A stretch of DNA of 64,000 bases from Verrucomicrobiia bacterium DG1235 (GTDB lineage Bacteria; Verrucomicrobiota; Verrucomicrobiia; Opitutales; Opitutaceae), in contig DS990593.1 of NCBI GenBank assembly GCA_000155695.1, positions 164,131-228,130 of the forward strand, written 5' to 3'. Under the pieces are notes generated by a model. That model searched no databases. It saw only the letters and a program-made list of their open reading frames with translations, and had not been told where the DNA came from. This document shows, one piece after another, positions 8,603 through 16,283 of this stretch (its first letter is position 1; each line of letters starts with the position of its first letter). A program made the translations under genes and the position numbers.

Positions 8603-8902
8603 TTACTCTGCTCCTAGGCTTTTGAGAAGCTCGTAGCTGTAGAGTCCGGTGGCGTGGCCGTCTGAGAAGCGGAAGCGTACGGCGTAGTTGCCTACGAATT
8701 GCCAGTTTTGGACTTCGACCTTGGAGTAGTCTTTTCCGCGTTCGCCTCCGTGGAGAACTCCGAGGATATCGCGTTCGCCCGCGGTTTCGGCGCTGGGCGA
8801 GGCGGCTCTGAGCTTGGCCGAGGGAATGTAGGTTTCGGAGCCGTCTTGCCAGACGATGGCGATTTCGGAGCCGATAAGCTGAATGTTTTTAGGGGGCGTC
8901 AT
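8603..8902 (-). CDS. DUF971 (GBBH-like N-terminal domain) protein
   Basis: Small 99-residue protein equal to the DUF971 domain, which also forms the N-terminus of gamma-butyrobetaine hydroxylases. Diagnostic positions: I-V-W-Q-D-G-S-E-T-Y-I near the start, L-R-A-A-S-P-S-A-E, and the C-terminal N-Y-A-V-R-F-R-F-S-D-G-H-A-T-G-L-Y-S-Y block. The ATG at 8902 is chosen because it leaves exactly the domain; the open frame extends 27 codons further but that part is not domain-like. Stand-alone DUF971 proteins have been linked to iron-sulfur cluster carriers, though nothing here tests that. First gene of a leftward pair with the HAD hydrolase and divergent from mraZ. Confidence 0.85.
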   Translation of the reverse strand: MTPPKNIQLIGSEIAIVWQDGSETYIPSAKLRAASPSAETAGERDILGVLHGGERGKDYSKVEVQNWQFVGNYAVRFRFSDGHATGLYSYELLKSLGAE

Positions 8903-9277
8903 GATTTTGATCAGGCTCGGGAATAGGGCGGACGGACTTTTCAGGCAAGTCTGGAGGCGAGCGTCCGGGGGAAGTTGGCGCACTTATTCCCGACTTATTC
9001 ACAGGGATTTTCGAAAGCTCAAAAATGGCCCGTTTTAGGGGCTTTTTCGGGTGGTTAACAACCTAGGCCCTCATTTCCGATTTTGGCGTGATCCGCTACT
9101 GCTTTGCTTTTGCTTAGAGGGAAAATCCCGAAAAACGTAAAATGTCTGTCAAGGAATGGGGTGTTAACAACTTGTTGATAGTAAAAAAGGGTGGTTGTGG
9201 AGGATTTTAATTGAAAAGTGGGGGAAAATGGGGAGTTTTGGGGAAGTTTTTCACAGATCTTCCGGAAACAGATTTTA
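8903..9277. promoter_or_regulatory. Divergent intergenic region upstream of mraZ
   Basis: This 375-bp stretch without a gene is the control region of the dcw cluster. It holds two GTTAACAAC copies (9054-9062 and 9163-9171), two sequences fitting the DnaA-box pattern TTWTNCACA (TTATTCACA at 8995-9003, TTTTTCACA at 9247-9255), and the MraZ box listed separately. An open frame enters mraZ from a GTG at 9218, but it overlaps the operator and is not domain-like. Confidence 0.6.
9219..9243 (+). promoter_or_regulatory. MraZ box (three TGGGG repeats, 10-bp period)
   Basis: TGGGG occurs at 9219, 9229 and 9239, exactly one helical turn apart. Known MraZ operators are TGGGN direct repeats separated by 5 nt, upstream of mraZ, so this is the expected autoregulatory site. 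It lies 34 bp upstream of the mraZ ATG. Confidence 0.85.
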
Positions 9278-9733
9278 ATGAGCGCCTTGGGCAGACCAAT
9301 TTTCGTTGGCAAACACCAACGAAACCTTGATTCGAAGAATCGTCTTACGATCCCTTCGAAGTGGCGCTTTGACGGGGACACAGAGGACGTTTACTTGGCC
9401 TTTCCGGATCCGGGCACGGGCTCGATTCACGTGCTTCCTCCGTCTCGTGTTGAAAAGCTGATGGAGCTCATCGAGTCTCAGAGCTTGAGCGACGAGGAAA
9501 TGGCTACGCTACAAGACAAGCTTTTCTCGCAGGCTCATTCGTTTGGCTGTGACAAGCAGGGCCGCGTGAATTTGACGGAAGAGTTGCTCGAACATGCCGG
9601 TATCACCAAGGAGGTGATGGTTGTCGGTCGTTTGACTGACTTTCGCATTTGGTCGCCTGAGCGTTGGTCGTCGGTCGATCCGAAGGCGAACAATGACGAC
9701 ATGGGTAAGATCATGAAGCTCGCAGGAATTTAA
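9278..9733 (+). CDS. mraZ: Transcriptional regulator MraZ
   Basis: DNA-binding AbrB-like (swapped-hairpin) protein that regulates the dcw cluster in other bacteria; 151 residues, the usual size. Two MraZ repeats are visible: K-N-R-L-T-I-P-S-K-W-R in the first half and K-Q-G-R-V-N-L-T-E-E-L-L-E-H-A-G in the second. The ATG at 9278 (M-S-A-L-G-R-P-I-F-V-G) gives the normal N-terminus; an in-frame GTG 20 codons upstream lies in the operator. First gene of the cluster, with the triple TGGGG operator directly upstream, implying autoregulation. A 69-codon ORF follows after 15 bp. Confidence 0.97.
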   Translation: MSALGRPIFVGKHQRNLDSKNRLTIPSKWRFDGDTEDVYLAFPDPGTGSIHVLPPSRVEKLMELIESQSLSDEEMATLQDKLFSQAHSFGCDKQGRVNLTEELLEHAGITKEVMVVGRLTDFRIWSPERWSSVDPKANNDDMGKIMKLAGI

Positions 9734-9748
9734 GGGAGGAGCAGAACC

Positions 9749-9958
9749 ATGAACGATCGCCAATCTATACTCTCTAACATAATGGAAGCAGTCGGGCTTG
9801 GCCCGCGCAAGAGGCTCGCTCCAGGGGCGGGCCGCTATCTTGGGATGGGTGGCACCTTTGGCCGCGCCAAGATTCGCCACTGCTCGACATGGGATTTTGA
9901 ATACAAGCTGCCACGCGTGGCGGCTCGCAACCACAACAGTGATTTCGGTAATCGATAG
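9749..9958 (+). CDS. Small conserved-position ORF between mraZ and rsmH, function unknown
   Basis: 69-residue ORF that I do not recognise. It starts 15 bp after mraZ behind a strong Shine-Dalgarno (GGGAGGAGC, spacing about 5 nt) and ends 22 bp before rsmH, filling the gap between them. The protein is basic, soluble-looking and Gly/Arg-rich, with G-L-G-P-R-K-R and G-M-G-G-T-F-G-R segments and no membrane helix. Codon choice looks like the neighbours'. Its reading frame differs from rsmH, so it is not a mis-started rsmH N-terminus. It is probably translated; whether it has a division-related role is unknown. Confidence 0.6.
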   Translation: MNDRQSILSNIMEAVGLGPRKRLAPGAGRYLGMGGTFGRAKIRHCSTWDFEYKLPRVAARNHNSDFGNR

Positions 9959-9980
9959 TCTAGTAGGTATCGCCCCCGTA

Positions 9981-10898
9981 ATGGAAGGACATGTACCAGT
10001 ACTCGCCGCGGAGACGCTAGAGCATCTCGCTCCTAGCGACGGTGGCCTGTATCTGGACTGCACCTTTGGCGGAGGAGGGCACACCGAACTAGTGCTGGAG
10101 GCGGCCAACTGTACGGTCGTCGCCCTCGATCAGGATCCGGCTGCAGTAGCTCGCGCGGCCGAACTGAAGGAGCGTTACGGCGACCGTTTACGTTTTCACC
10201 GAATGAATTTCGAAACCCTCGACCAGCTTGAGGAAGGTCCCTTTGACGGGATCCTCTTCGACTTTGGAGTTAGCTCCTTCCAGTTGGACGAGGTAGATCG
10301 AGGCTTCTCCTTCCGTGGGGAAGCCCCTCTAGACATGAGGATGGATCCCGAATCGGGAGTATCAGCTGCCCAATGGCTTGCCACAGCCGATCAAGCAGAC
10401 TTGCTACGCGCGATTCGCGGGTACGCGGAAGAAAAAAACTGGCGCAAAATCGTTAATGCGATCCTTGCCGCTCGGGAGAAAAACGAACTCAGCACCACCA
10501 CGCAACTCGCTGATCTTATCCTATCCTGCACTCCAGCGAGGGTTCGTTTTAATTCCAAGCTGCATCCGGCTACCAAGGTTTTCCAAGGTATTCGGATAGC
10601 GATCAATGACGAGATTGGCGTGATCGAGCGAGGGCTGCCCGCAGCCTTCGACAAGCTCAAAACAGGGGGGATCCTCTGCGCGATCAGCTTCCATTCATTG
10701 GAAGACCGCGTGGCTAAGGTGCTCTACCGACGTTGGGCTGGCAGGCCGGAAGGCTCTCGAGACAATCGCCCACAGGACATGCGCGTGACGCGCGCCGAGC
10801 TGCTCGGCAAGCGCCCAATAACGGCTAGTGACAAGGAAGTCGCCGTCAACCCGCGGAGTCGCTCAGCGAAGCTCCGCGTTCTAAAGAAGATAAAGTAA
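9981..10898 (+). CDS. rsmH: 16S rRNA (cytosine(1402)-N4)-methyltransferase
   Basis: SAM-dependent methyltransferase acting on C1402 of 16S rRNA, formerly MraW. 305 residues from the ATG at 9981 (M-E-G-H-V-P-V-L-A-A-E-T-L), the standard N-terminus; the frame is open further upstream but overlaps the small ORF. Motif I is L-D-C-T-F-G-G-G-G-H-T; the Asp of V-A-L-D-Q-D-P binds SAM; D-G-I-L-F-D-F-G-V-S-S-F-Q-L-D is the family signature, and S-F-H-S-L-E-D-R the C-terminal one. A helical inserted domain lies at about 110-210. Standard position after mraZ, apart from the intervening small ORF. Confidence 0.97.
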   Translation: MEGHVPVLAAETLEHLAPSDGGLYLDCTFGGGGHTELVLEAANCTVVALDQDPAAVARAAELKERYGDRLRFHRMNFETLDQLEEGPFDGILFDFGVSSFQLDEVDRGFSFRGEAPLDMRMDPESGVSAAQWLATADQADLLRAIRGYAEEKNWRKIVNAILAAREKNELSTTTQLADLILSCTPARVRFNSKLHPATKVFQGIRIAINDEIGVIERGLPAAFDKLKTGGILCAISFHSLEDRVAKVLYRRWAGRPEGSRDNRPQDMRVTRAELLGKRPITASDKEVAVNPRSRSAKLRVLKKIK

Positions 10899-10905
10899 CA
10901 AAAAC

Positions 10906-11142
10906 ATGAATACGTTAGTAACACGGAGTCGCAGGATAATGAGAAATTCAACTACGCTTAAGTCTATACTTAATCGCCAGGTCGTAACGCTTGGCTTTGG
11001 CCGTCCTCTAGAGGCTGGCTCGTTCGATTGTCGCCAAGAGGCGAGTATCGGCACGGAATCACCCACCATCTCTTTCAAACCTTTCGAACGCGTTTACAAG
11101 ATCCCGTCGCGAGATAGGGAACTAGCGCTTGAGGCATCATGA
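10906..11142 (+). CDS. Small ORF between rsmH and ftsL, function unknown
   Basis: 78-residue ORF that I do not recognise. It starts 7 bp after the rsmH stop and its TGA overlaps the ftsL ATG (ATGA), which suggests translational coupling. The N-terminal half is basic (R-S-R-R-I-M-R), the middle has V-T-L-G-F-G-R-P-L-E-A-G, and the end is charged; there is no membrane helix or signal peptide. Codon use resembles its neighbours. Like the ORF after mraZ, it has an S-I-L followed by a G-[LF]-G element, but the similarity is too weak to claim homology. An accessory division-cluster protein is possible. Confidence 0.55.
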   Translation: MNTLVTRSRRIMRNSTTLKSILNRQVVTLGFGRPLEAGSFDCRQEASIGTESPTISFKPFERVYKIPSRDRELALEAS

Positions 11143-11516
11143 GCACACGCAAGACTCAGAAAACTTCCCGTAGACCTTCCATTCTCAACCGCGTCATCTG
11201 GCTTACCTTCGCTCTCTTTCTTTTCGTAGGTATGTTTGGACTTAGCACTGTCTACCTCCGCCATGAAGCGGCAGTCCTAGCGAATCAGAACAAGGCTCTC
11301 TACACAGGAATCTCGGAGCAGAAGCGTCACATCGCGGAGCTCGGAGCAGTGATCGCCCGCGAAACTACGCGGGACCGACTTAAGTCGCTCAACCACGCCT
11401 ACAGCCTTGGCCTGCACTTGCCGCGTGAGCGTCAAATCGTGCATGTAACGGAAGACCCCATGAAGCGCCTCTACGACAAGCAATCGGATCCGATGCTTAC
11501 CGTATCCAGCTTCTAA
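11139..11516 (+). CDS. ftsL: Cell division protein FtsL-like
   Basis: 125-residue bitopic membrane protein: basic cytoplasmic N-terminus (residues 1-19), one membrane helix (about 20-40, V-I-W-L-T-F-A-L-F-L-F-V-G-M-F-G-L), then a periplasmic coiled-coil (about 44-80). Size, topology and position directly before ftsI identify FtsL, which is poorly conserved in sequence. FtsL joins FtsB/DivIC and FtsQ in the FtsQLB complex that activates FtsWI. A C-terminal extension of about 40 residues follows the coiled coil. It overlaps the upstream small ORF by 4 bp and is followed by ftsI after 6 bp. Confidence 0.85.
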   Translation: MSTRKTQKTSRRPSILNRVIWLTFALFLFVGMFGLSTVYLRHEAAVLANQNKALYTGISEQKRHIAELGAVIARETTRDRLKSLNHAYSLGLHLPRERQIVHVTEDPMKRLYDKQSDPMLTVSSF

Positions 11517-11522
11517 GTACTG

Positions 11523-13322
11523 ATGGCAAGTCGCCCAGGAACGAATTTCAGATTTTGGATACTCGCTCTCTTTTTTCTAACCGGCTACGGAGCGATCGGG
11601 TTTCGCTTGGTCGAATTGCATGCCTTCAAGAGCACTGAGCTTGTTGGGGAGCTAGAGAACAGTCGTTTTCGCGTTTTGCGTGAGTTGCCGCGTCGCGGCG
11701 ATATTCTGGATATTAATGGGGAGATCTTGGCTACGAGTCACATCTTTCTCGAGGTCGGCGTGGATCGACATGAGATCAAGCCGTCTGACCTTGAGCGAAT
11801 TCCTGTCATTGCAAAGAATCTTGGTCTAACGGTAACGCAGGTTCAGGAGGCTTTTGGAATTAGCAACGGTCGCATGCCTGCGGATACGAAGACCTTGAGT
11901 CCGCGTTGGAAATTGCTGAAGCGTCGAGTTGAGCCACGGGCTTTCGAAGCCTTGAGCGAGTTCGGCCTAAAGTGCGTAACCAGCACGAAGAGCTACGAGC
12001 GCGAGTATCCGCAAGGGGAGCTCGCTTCGCATGTGCTAGGCTTTGTTCGTAAGGATGGCGAGACGGCGATGGGCGTGGAGCGCGAGTTTAACTATTATCT
12101 CAGCGGAGAAGAGGGGTGGACAGAAACGGAGATCGGTGCTGGTCGTCGGGAGATGGCGCAGTTTCGCCGTCGCCAGGTGTCATCGACGGATGGGTTCAAT
12201 GTGGTTCTTACCATCGATTCCTACGTGCAAGACGTTGTCGAGAAGGAGCTTAAGGCGGTAGTGGAAAAGTTTAATCCGAAGGCCGCGACGATTATCGTGT
12301 CTGATCCGTATACGGGCGATATCCGCGGGCTTGGAAATTATCCAAATTTTAATCCGAATACGTATTCGAAGTCTGACGACGAATCGCGGAAGAATCGAGC
12401 TTTGACTGATATTCTGGAGCCCGGGTCTACTTTTAAGATTGTTGCTGCGACAGCTGCTCTGGAGGAGCGTGTCGTAAACGTGGATACTCAAATCGATTGC
12501 GCGGAGCCGATCGCAGTGATGCCGGATGGCTACCGGGTAAAGCTTCCTCGAGACGATCACCCTATGGGTGTGTTGACGGTGGGGCAGGTGATTTCGAAGT
12601 CATCGAATCGCGGCGCGGCTCATCTCGGTTTTAAATTGGGCGATCGAACATTCTATGAATGGGTCGAGAAGTATGGATTTGGTGAATACAGCGGTTTGGA
12701 TTTGGGATCCGAGTCGAAAGGTATTCTGAACCCTCCACGGAAGTGGGATAGGCTGACTCTTTCTCGTATGACGATGGGGCACTCGATTGCGGCTACGCCC
12801 ATACAGATTCATATGGCGACCGCGACGCTCGCGAATGGCGGAGTGTTGATGACTCCACGGGTCGTGAAGGCGATCACGAACTACGAGGGCGAGGTTGTTT
12901 TGGAGTTCGGACCTTTGGCCAAGCGAAAAGTATTTTCACTCGGTACGGCTCGCATGGTTTCTCAGTTGCTCGAGGATGCCGCGTCGGAGAGGGGGACTGC
13001 CCGTCGGGCGATGATCGATGGCTATCGCGTAGCGGGAAAAACCGGTACCACTCAAAAGATCGTCAACGGCCGGTATTCTACTAGGGAGCATGTGGGTTCG
13101 TTTACAGGATTTTTCCCTGCGGATAATCCCGAGGTTGTCATCACGGTGATTGTTGACAGCGGAAAGCCAGAGGGCGGTCTTGCCTATGGTGGAGTGGTTG
13201 CAGCTCCCTCGTTTCGCAACATTGGGCTGAAGTTGATTCCCCACTACGCAATTTCTCGTTCTGAATCGGCAAGCGGCCTTGCTCAGACTCAATCCGGCAA
13301 CCTCTACTCTGGAGGCAACTGA
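11523..13322 (+). CDS. ftsI: Peptidoglycan D,D-transpeptidase FtsI (PBP3), class B PBP
   Basis: Septal cross-linking transpeptidase, 599 residues. One N-terminal membrane anchor (about 7-28), then the PBP dimerisation domain with R-G-D-I-L-D-I-N-G-E, then the transpeptidase domain. Active-site motifs are complete: S-T-F-K (about Ser303), S-S-N (about 360) and K-T-G-T-T (about 506). F-F-P-A-D-N-P-E-V-V-I-T-V follows, as expected. It works with the glycosyltransferase FtsW, encoded further on in the cluster. No PASTA domains are present. Confidence 0.96.
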   Translation: MASRPGTNFRFWILALFFLTGYGAIGFRLVELHAFKSTELVGELENSRFRVLRELPRRGDILDINGEILATSHIFLEVGVDRHEIKPSDLERIPVIAKNLGLTVTQVQEAFGISNGRMPADTKTLSPRWKLLKRRVEPRAFEALSEFGLKCVTSTKSYEREYPQGELASHVLGFVRKDGETAMGVEREFNYYLSGEEGWTETEIGAGRREMAQFRRRQVSSTDGFNVVLTIDSYVQDVVEKELKAVVEKFNPKAATIIVSDPYTGDIRGLGNYPNFNPNTYSKSDDESRKNRALTDILEPGSTFKIVAATAALEERVVNVDTQIDCAEPIAVMPDGYRVKLPRDDHPMGVLTVGQVISKSSNRGAAHLGFKLGDRTFYEWVEKYGFGEYSGLDLGSESKGILNPPRKWDRLTLSRMTMGHSIAATPIQIHMATATLANGGVLMTPRVVKAITNYEGEVVLEFGPLAKRKVFSLGTARMVSQLLEDAASERGTARRAMIDGYRVAGKTGTTQKIVNGRYSTREHVGSFTGFFPADNPEVVITVIVDSGKPEGGLAYGGVVAAPSFRNIGLKLIPHYAISRSESASGLAQTQSGNLYSGGN

Positions 13323-13328
13323 CGGGAG

Positions 13329-14900
13329 ATGGCTATTTCACTTGGGGGAAACAGGCTTCCCTTGGGCGGGTCAAAATGGGGAGTTCGATCAAATTATTCG
13401 ATGCAGACCAAAGCGAAAAAACTTAGCTCCCTTCTCGGAAAGGAATTTGAAAAGCTTCTCAAGGGACAACCTGATCCACGAATCTCTCGCTTGGCTATCG
13501 ATAGTCGGCGGGTGGTGCCCGGCAGTCTTTTTTTTGCTCTTTCAGGTCTGAAGTCAGATGGAAACTCTTTCGTGGACGAAGCGATTTCGCGCGGAGCGGT
13601 GGCGGTTATTTCGTCGCAGGCTCGCCGTTTTCGCAGCGCGAAGGTGGCCTATCTTACGGTGGACAATCCACGCTTGGTTCTCGCTGCTGTATCGCGAGCG
13701 TTCTACGATCATCCCGATAAAGACCTTTCTCTGGTCGGGATTACGGGAACGAATGGGAAGACGACTGTTGCGTACCTCGTGAAGCAGATTTTAGCCAATC
13801 TCGGTCAACGCTACGGTTGCTTGGGTACGGTCGGCTACGATCTGGTGCGTCGCACGGTGCCATCTTTTCGCACGACTCCGGAATCGCACGATCTCTGCGG
13901 TTTGCTTAGCCAGATGCGCGATTTCGAGTGTCGCGGCGCGGTGATGGAGGTCAGTTCGCATGGCATTGATCAATTCCGCGTGTCCGGTTTGGGATTCGAA
14001 GTGGGAGCATTTTTAAACCTCACTCGCGACCATCTCGACTACCATCAAGATATGGAGTCGTACTATGCGGTGAAACGCCGCTTCTTCAATGGCGAGAGCG
14101 GTCCATTGCCGAAGGTAGCGGTCGTAAACATAGACGATCCTTATGGCAAACGTCTTGTATCCGAAATTCCAGAACAGGTAGCGATTCTAACTTTCGGCGA
14201 AACTGAGGGTGCCGCGTTTCGGGCGAGCGAGATAGAGCTGAGCTCGGAGGGATCGGAGTTTCGTTTCACGACTCCGCTTGGAGATTTTGCCGTTAAGACT
14301 TCGCTCGTGGGCGACTATAACGTGAGCAACACGCTGGCAGCTTTGACCATTTGTTCAGGGCTAGGCTTGAATATTGAAAATTGTATTGAAGACTTGGATT
14401 CGTTTCCGGGAATTCCTGGGAGAATGCAAAAGGTCGAGGCGGGGCAGGCGGCTACGGTCCTCGTAGACTACGCTCACACGGAGGACGCTTTGCAAAATGC
14501 TTTAAGCATGCTTCAAGGCGTTACGGTCGGGAAGCTTCGTGTGGTTTTTGGCTGCGGAGGGAATCGCGATCGGGGAAAGCGGCCTGCTATGACGAAGGTC
14601 GCCAATACTCTAGCTGACGAGGCTTGGGCGACATCCGACAATCCTAGGAACGAGCAGGTTGAAGACATTTTTGCCGATATGAAGGAGGGTCTTGTCGATC
14701 CTGAACGGGTTCACTTCGTGCCGGATCGCCGTAGGGCAATCGAGCTGGCTCTAGAAGCTAGTCATGCGGGGGATTGCCTTTTGATCGCCGGCAAGGGGCA
14801 TGAGTCTTTTCAGGAGTATGGCGAAACCGTGGTGCCATTTGACGACCGTAAGGTAGCGATCGAATTGATAGAAAATATGCGTCTAGGAGGTAGGGGCTAG
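13329..14900 (+). CDS. murE: UDP-MurNAc-tripeptide synthetase (meso-DAP-adding)
   Basis: Adds the third residue of the peptidoglycan stem. 523 residues with the three Mur-ligase domains: I-D-S-R-R-V-V-P-G-S-L-F-F-A-L in domain 1, the ATP loop G-I-T-G-T-N-G-K-T-T (about 138-147), then the C-terminal domain with S-D-N-P-R-N-E (about 436). The DNPR motif indicates meso-diaminopimelate rather than lysine. The carbamylated-Lys region and L-N-L-T-R-D-H-L-D-Y-H are present. The start is uncertain: ATG 13329 sits 6 bp after ftsI and adds about 24 residues over the ATG at 13401; both lack a well-spaced ribosome site. Confidence 0.95.
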   Translation: MAISLGGNRLPLGGSKWGVRSNYSMQTKAKKLSSLLGKEFEKLLKGQPDPRISRLAIDSRRVVPGSLFFALSGLKSDGNSFVDEAISRGAVAVISSQARRFRSAKVAYLTVDNPRLVLAAVSRAFYDHPDKDLSLVGITGTNGKTTVAYLVKQILANLGQRYGCLGTVGYDLVRRTVPSFRTTPESHDLCGLLSQMRDFECRGAVMEVSSHGIDQFRVSGLGFEVGAFLNLTRDHLDYHQDMESYYAVKRRFFNGESGPLPKVAVVNIDDPYGKRLVSEIPEQVAILTFGETEGAAFRASEIELSSEGSEFRFTTPLGDFAVKTSLVGDYNVSNTLAALTICSGLGLNIENCIEDLDSFPGIPGRMQKVEAGQAATVLVDYAHTEDALQNALSMLQGVTVGKLRVVFGCGGNRDRGKRPAMTKVANTLADEAWATSDNPRNEQVEDIFADMKEGLVDPERVHFVPDRRRAIELALEASHAGDCLLIAGKGHESFQEYGETVVPFDDRKVAIELIENMRLGGRG

Positions 14901-16283
14901 GTGGATACGATCGACCCAAGCGATCTCGCCCGATGGTGTTCCAGTGTATGGAAGGGAGGCGTTCCTGCGCGGATCATGGGATTGACGAACGACTCTCGTA
15001 AGATAGAGAGCGGTGAGCTTTTTGCGGCCTTGAAAACTGCTGCTCGCGACGGGCACGATTTTTTGGAGTCGGCTCGAAGGTCCGGAGCGGCTGGGGCGAT
15101 TGTGGATCGGTTTCAGGAGGAAATAGAGTTGCCACAGCTTGTGGTGGATGAAGTCGGAGAAGCTTTGCTTGCGTTGGCTGGCGGGTATCGCGCGACATGG
15201 CAGGCGAACGTGGTTGGTATCACGGGGAGTTGTGGAAAGACGACCTGCAAGGAAGTTTTGGCGTGTTTGCTTTCGGGATTTGCGACTCTCAGCACGCGGG
15301 GGAATTTGAACAATTTGATCGGGGTGCCGATGAGCATGCTGCGCCCTGAGGGGGCGTCTTGCGAATTTGCGGTTCTCGAGGCTGGTATTTCCGAACCAGG
15401 CGAGATGGAGCGGCTGGCGGCTGCGATTAATCCAGAATGGGGAATCGTCACGGCTCTTGGTCCCGCTCATTTGGAGGATCTTGGCACTGTGGAGAATGTG
15501 GCGCGGGAAAAGGGTAAGCTTTTTCAGGGGAGCCGGTTGCGTCGCGTGTTTGCCGGTGAAAGTTGCGAGCCGTATCTGTCGGATATGGCGGCTCCGAGAG
15601 TGCTCTTGGTAAAGCAAGATCCCTATCTTTCGGTTGAGTGGGCGTTCCGTTTCTCTAGCGAAGCGGGCCGGACTTGTCTTGAGCAAAGGATTGGGGGCTC
15701 GGTTCAGCGTTTCGAGTATGAAGGTTTGGGGGCCGGTCTGGCATCCAATGTAGCGCTTGCGTTGGCGACCGCCTTTTCGATGGGACTTGAGGTCGACCAG
15801 TTGCGTTCGGCCCTTGGTTCTTGGAAACCGTCCCAAATGCGCAATGAATGGAAGGAGATCGGGGGGAGGCTCGTTTTCCTCGATTGCTACAATGCGAACC
15901 CGATCTCCATGCGAGATTCTCTTGCGACTTTCGTGTCGAACACGCCGGAGGGGGAGCCGCGGATGTATGTGATCGGTTGCATGGAGGAGTTGGGCTCCGA
16001 GGCGTCTCGTTTGCATGAGGAACTGGGGCGGGAGTTCCCTCTTAGAAATCAAGATTTCCTGCTTGTGATTGGGAGCGAAGCGGCGAGCGTGTTGCGAGGT
16101 ATGAAGGACTCTGGACACGAGATGGATCGCTGTTTTGAAATTGAGACAATTGAGGAGGCGAGCGAGCGCTTGAAGGACTTTGCTGGGAGCGTATTCCTAA
16201 AGGGAAGCCGCCGCTACCGCCTGGAGTCGATGCTCGGCGCGTTCGCGTCTGTTTCGGAGGAGAAAGGGAACGAGAAGTGTTAA
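14901..16283 (+). CDS. murF: UDP-MurNAc-tripeptide--D-alanyl-D-alanine ligase
   Basis: Adds D-Ala-D-Ala to complete the UDP-MurNAc pentapeptide; 460 residues. The domain 1 motif is L-T-N-D-S-R-K-I-E-S-G-E-L-F-A-A-L; the ATP loop is G-I-T-G-S-C-G-K-T-T-C-K (about 107-118); then L-N-N-L-I-G-V-P and L-D-C-Y-N-A-N-P, the MurF-specific C-terminal signature. Translation starts with GTG immediately after the murE stop codon (no gap), and the 3' end overlaps mraY by 7 bp, so expression is tightly coupled. Substrates come from MurE and from the ddl gene in the same cluster. Confidence 0.96.
   Translation: MDTIDPSDLARWCSSVWKGGVPARIMGLTNDSRKIESGELFAALKTAARDGHDFLESARRSGAAGAIVDRFQEEIELPQLVVDEVGEALLALAGGYRATWQANVVGITGSCGKTTCKEVLACLLSGFATLSTRGNLNNLIGVPMSMLRPEGASCEFAVLEAGISEPGEMERLAAAINPEWGIVTALGPAHLEDLGTVENVAREKGKLFQGSRLRRVFAGESCEPYLSDMAAPRVLLVKQDPYLSVEWAFRFSSEAGRTCLEQRIGGSVQRFEYEGLGAGLASNVALALATAFSMGLEVDQLRSALGSWKPSQMRNEWKEIGGRLVFLDCYNANPISMRDSLATFVSNTPEGEPRMYVIGCMEELGSEASRLHEELGREFPLRNQDFLLVIGSEAASVLRGMKDSGHEMDRCFEIETIEEASERLKDFAGSVFLKGSRRYRLESMLGAFASVSEEKGNEKC

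Noticed and set aside
9218-9277. N-terminal extension of mraZ from a GTG
   Set aside because: Would overlap the TGGGG operator and add 20 residues not typical of MraZ; the ATG at 9278 restores the family N-terminus.
14883-16118. 411-codon open frame on the minus strand
   Set aside because: Lies opposite murF, whose motifs and overlaps are clear. The product is Arg/Pro/His-rich with no domain, a typical shadow of a real gene.
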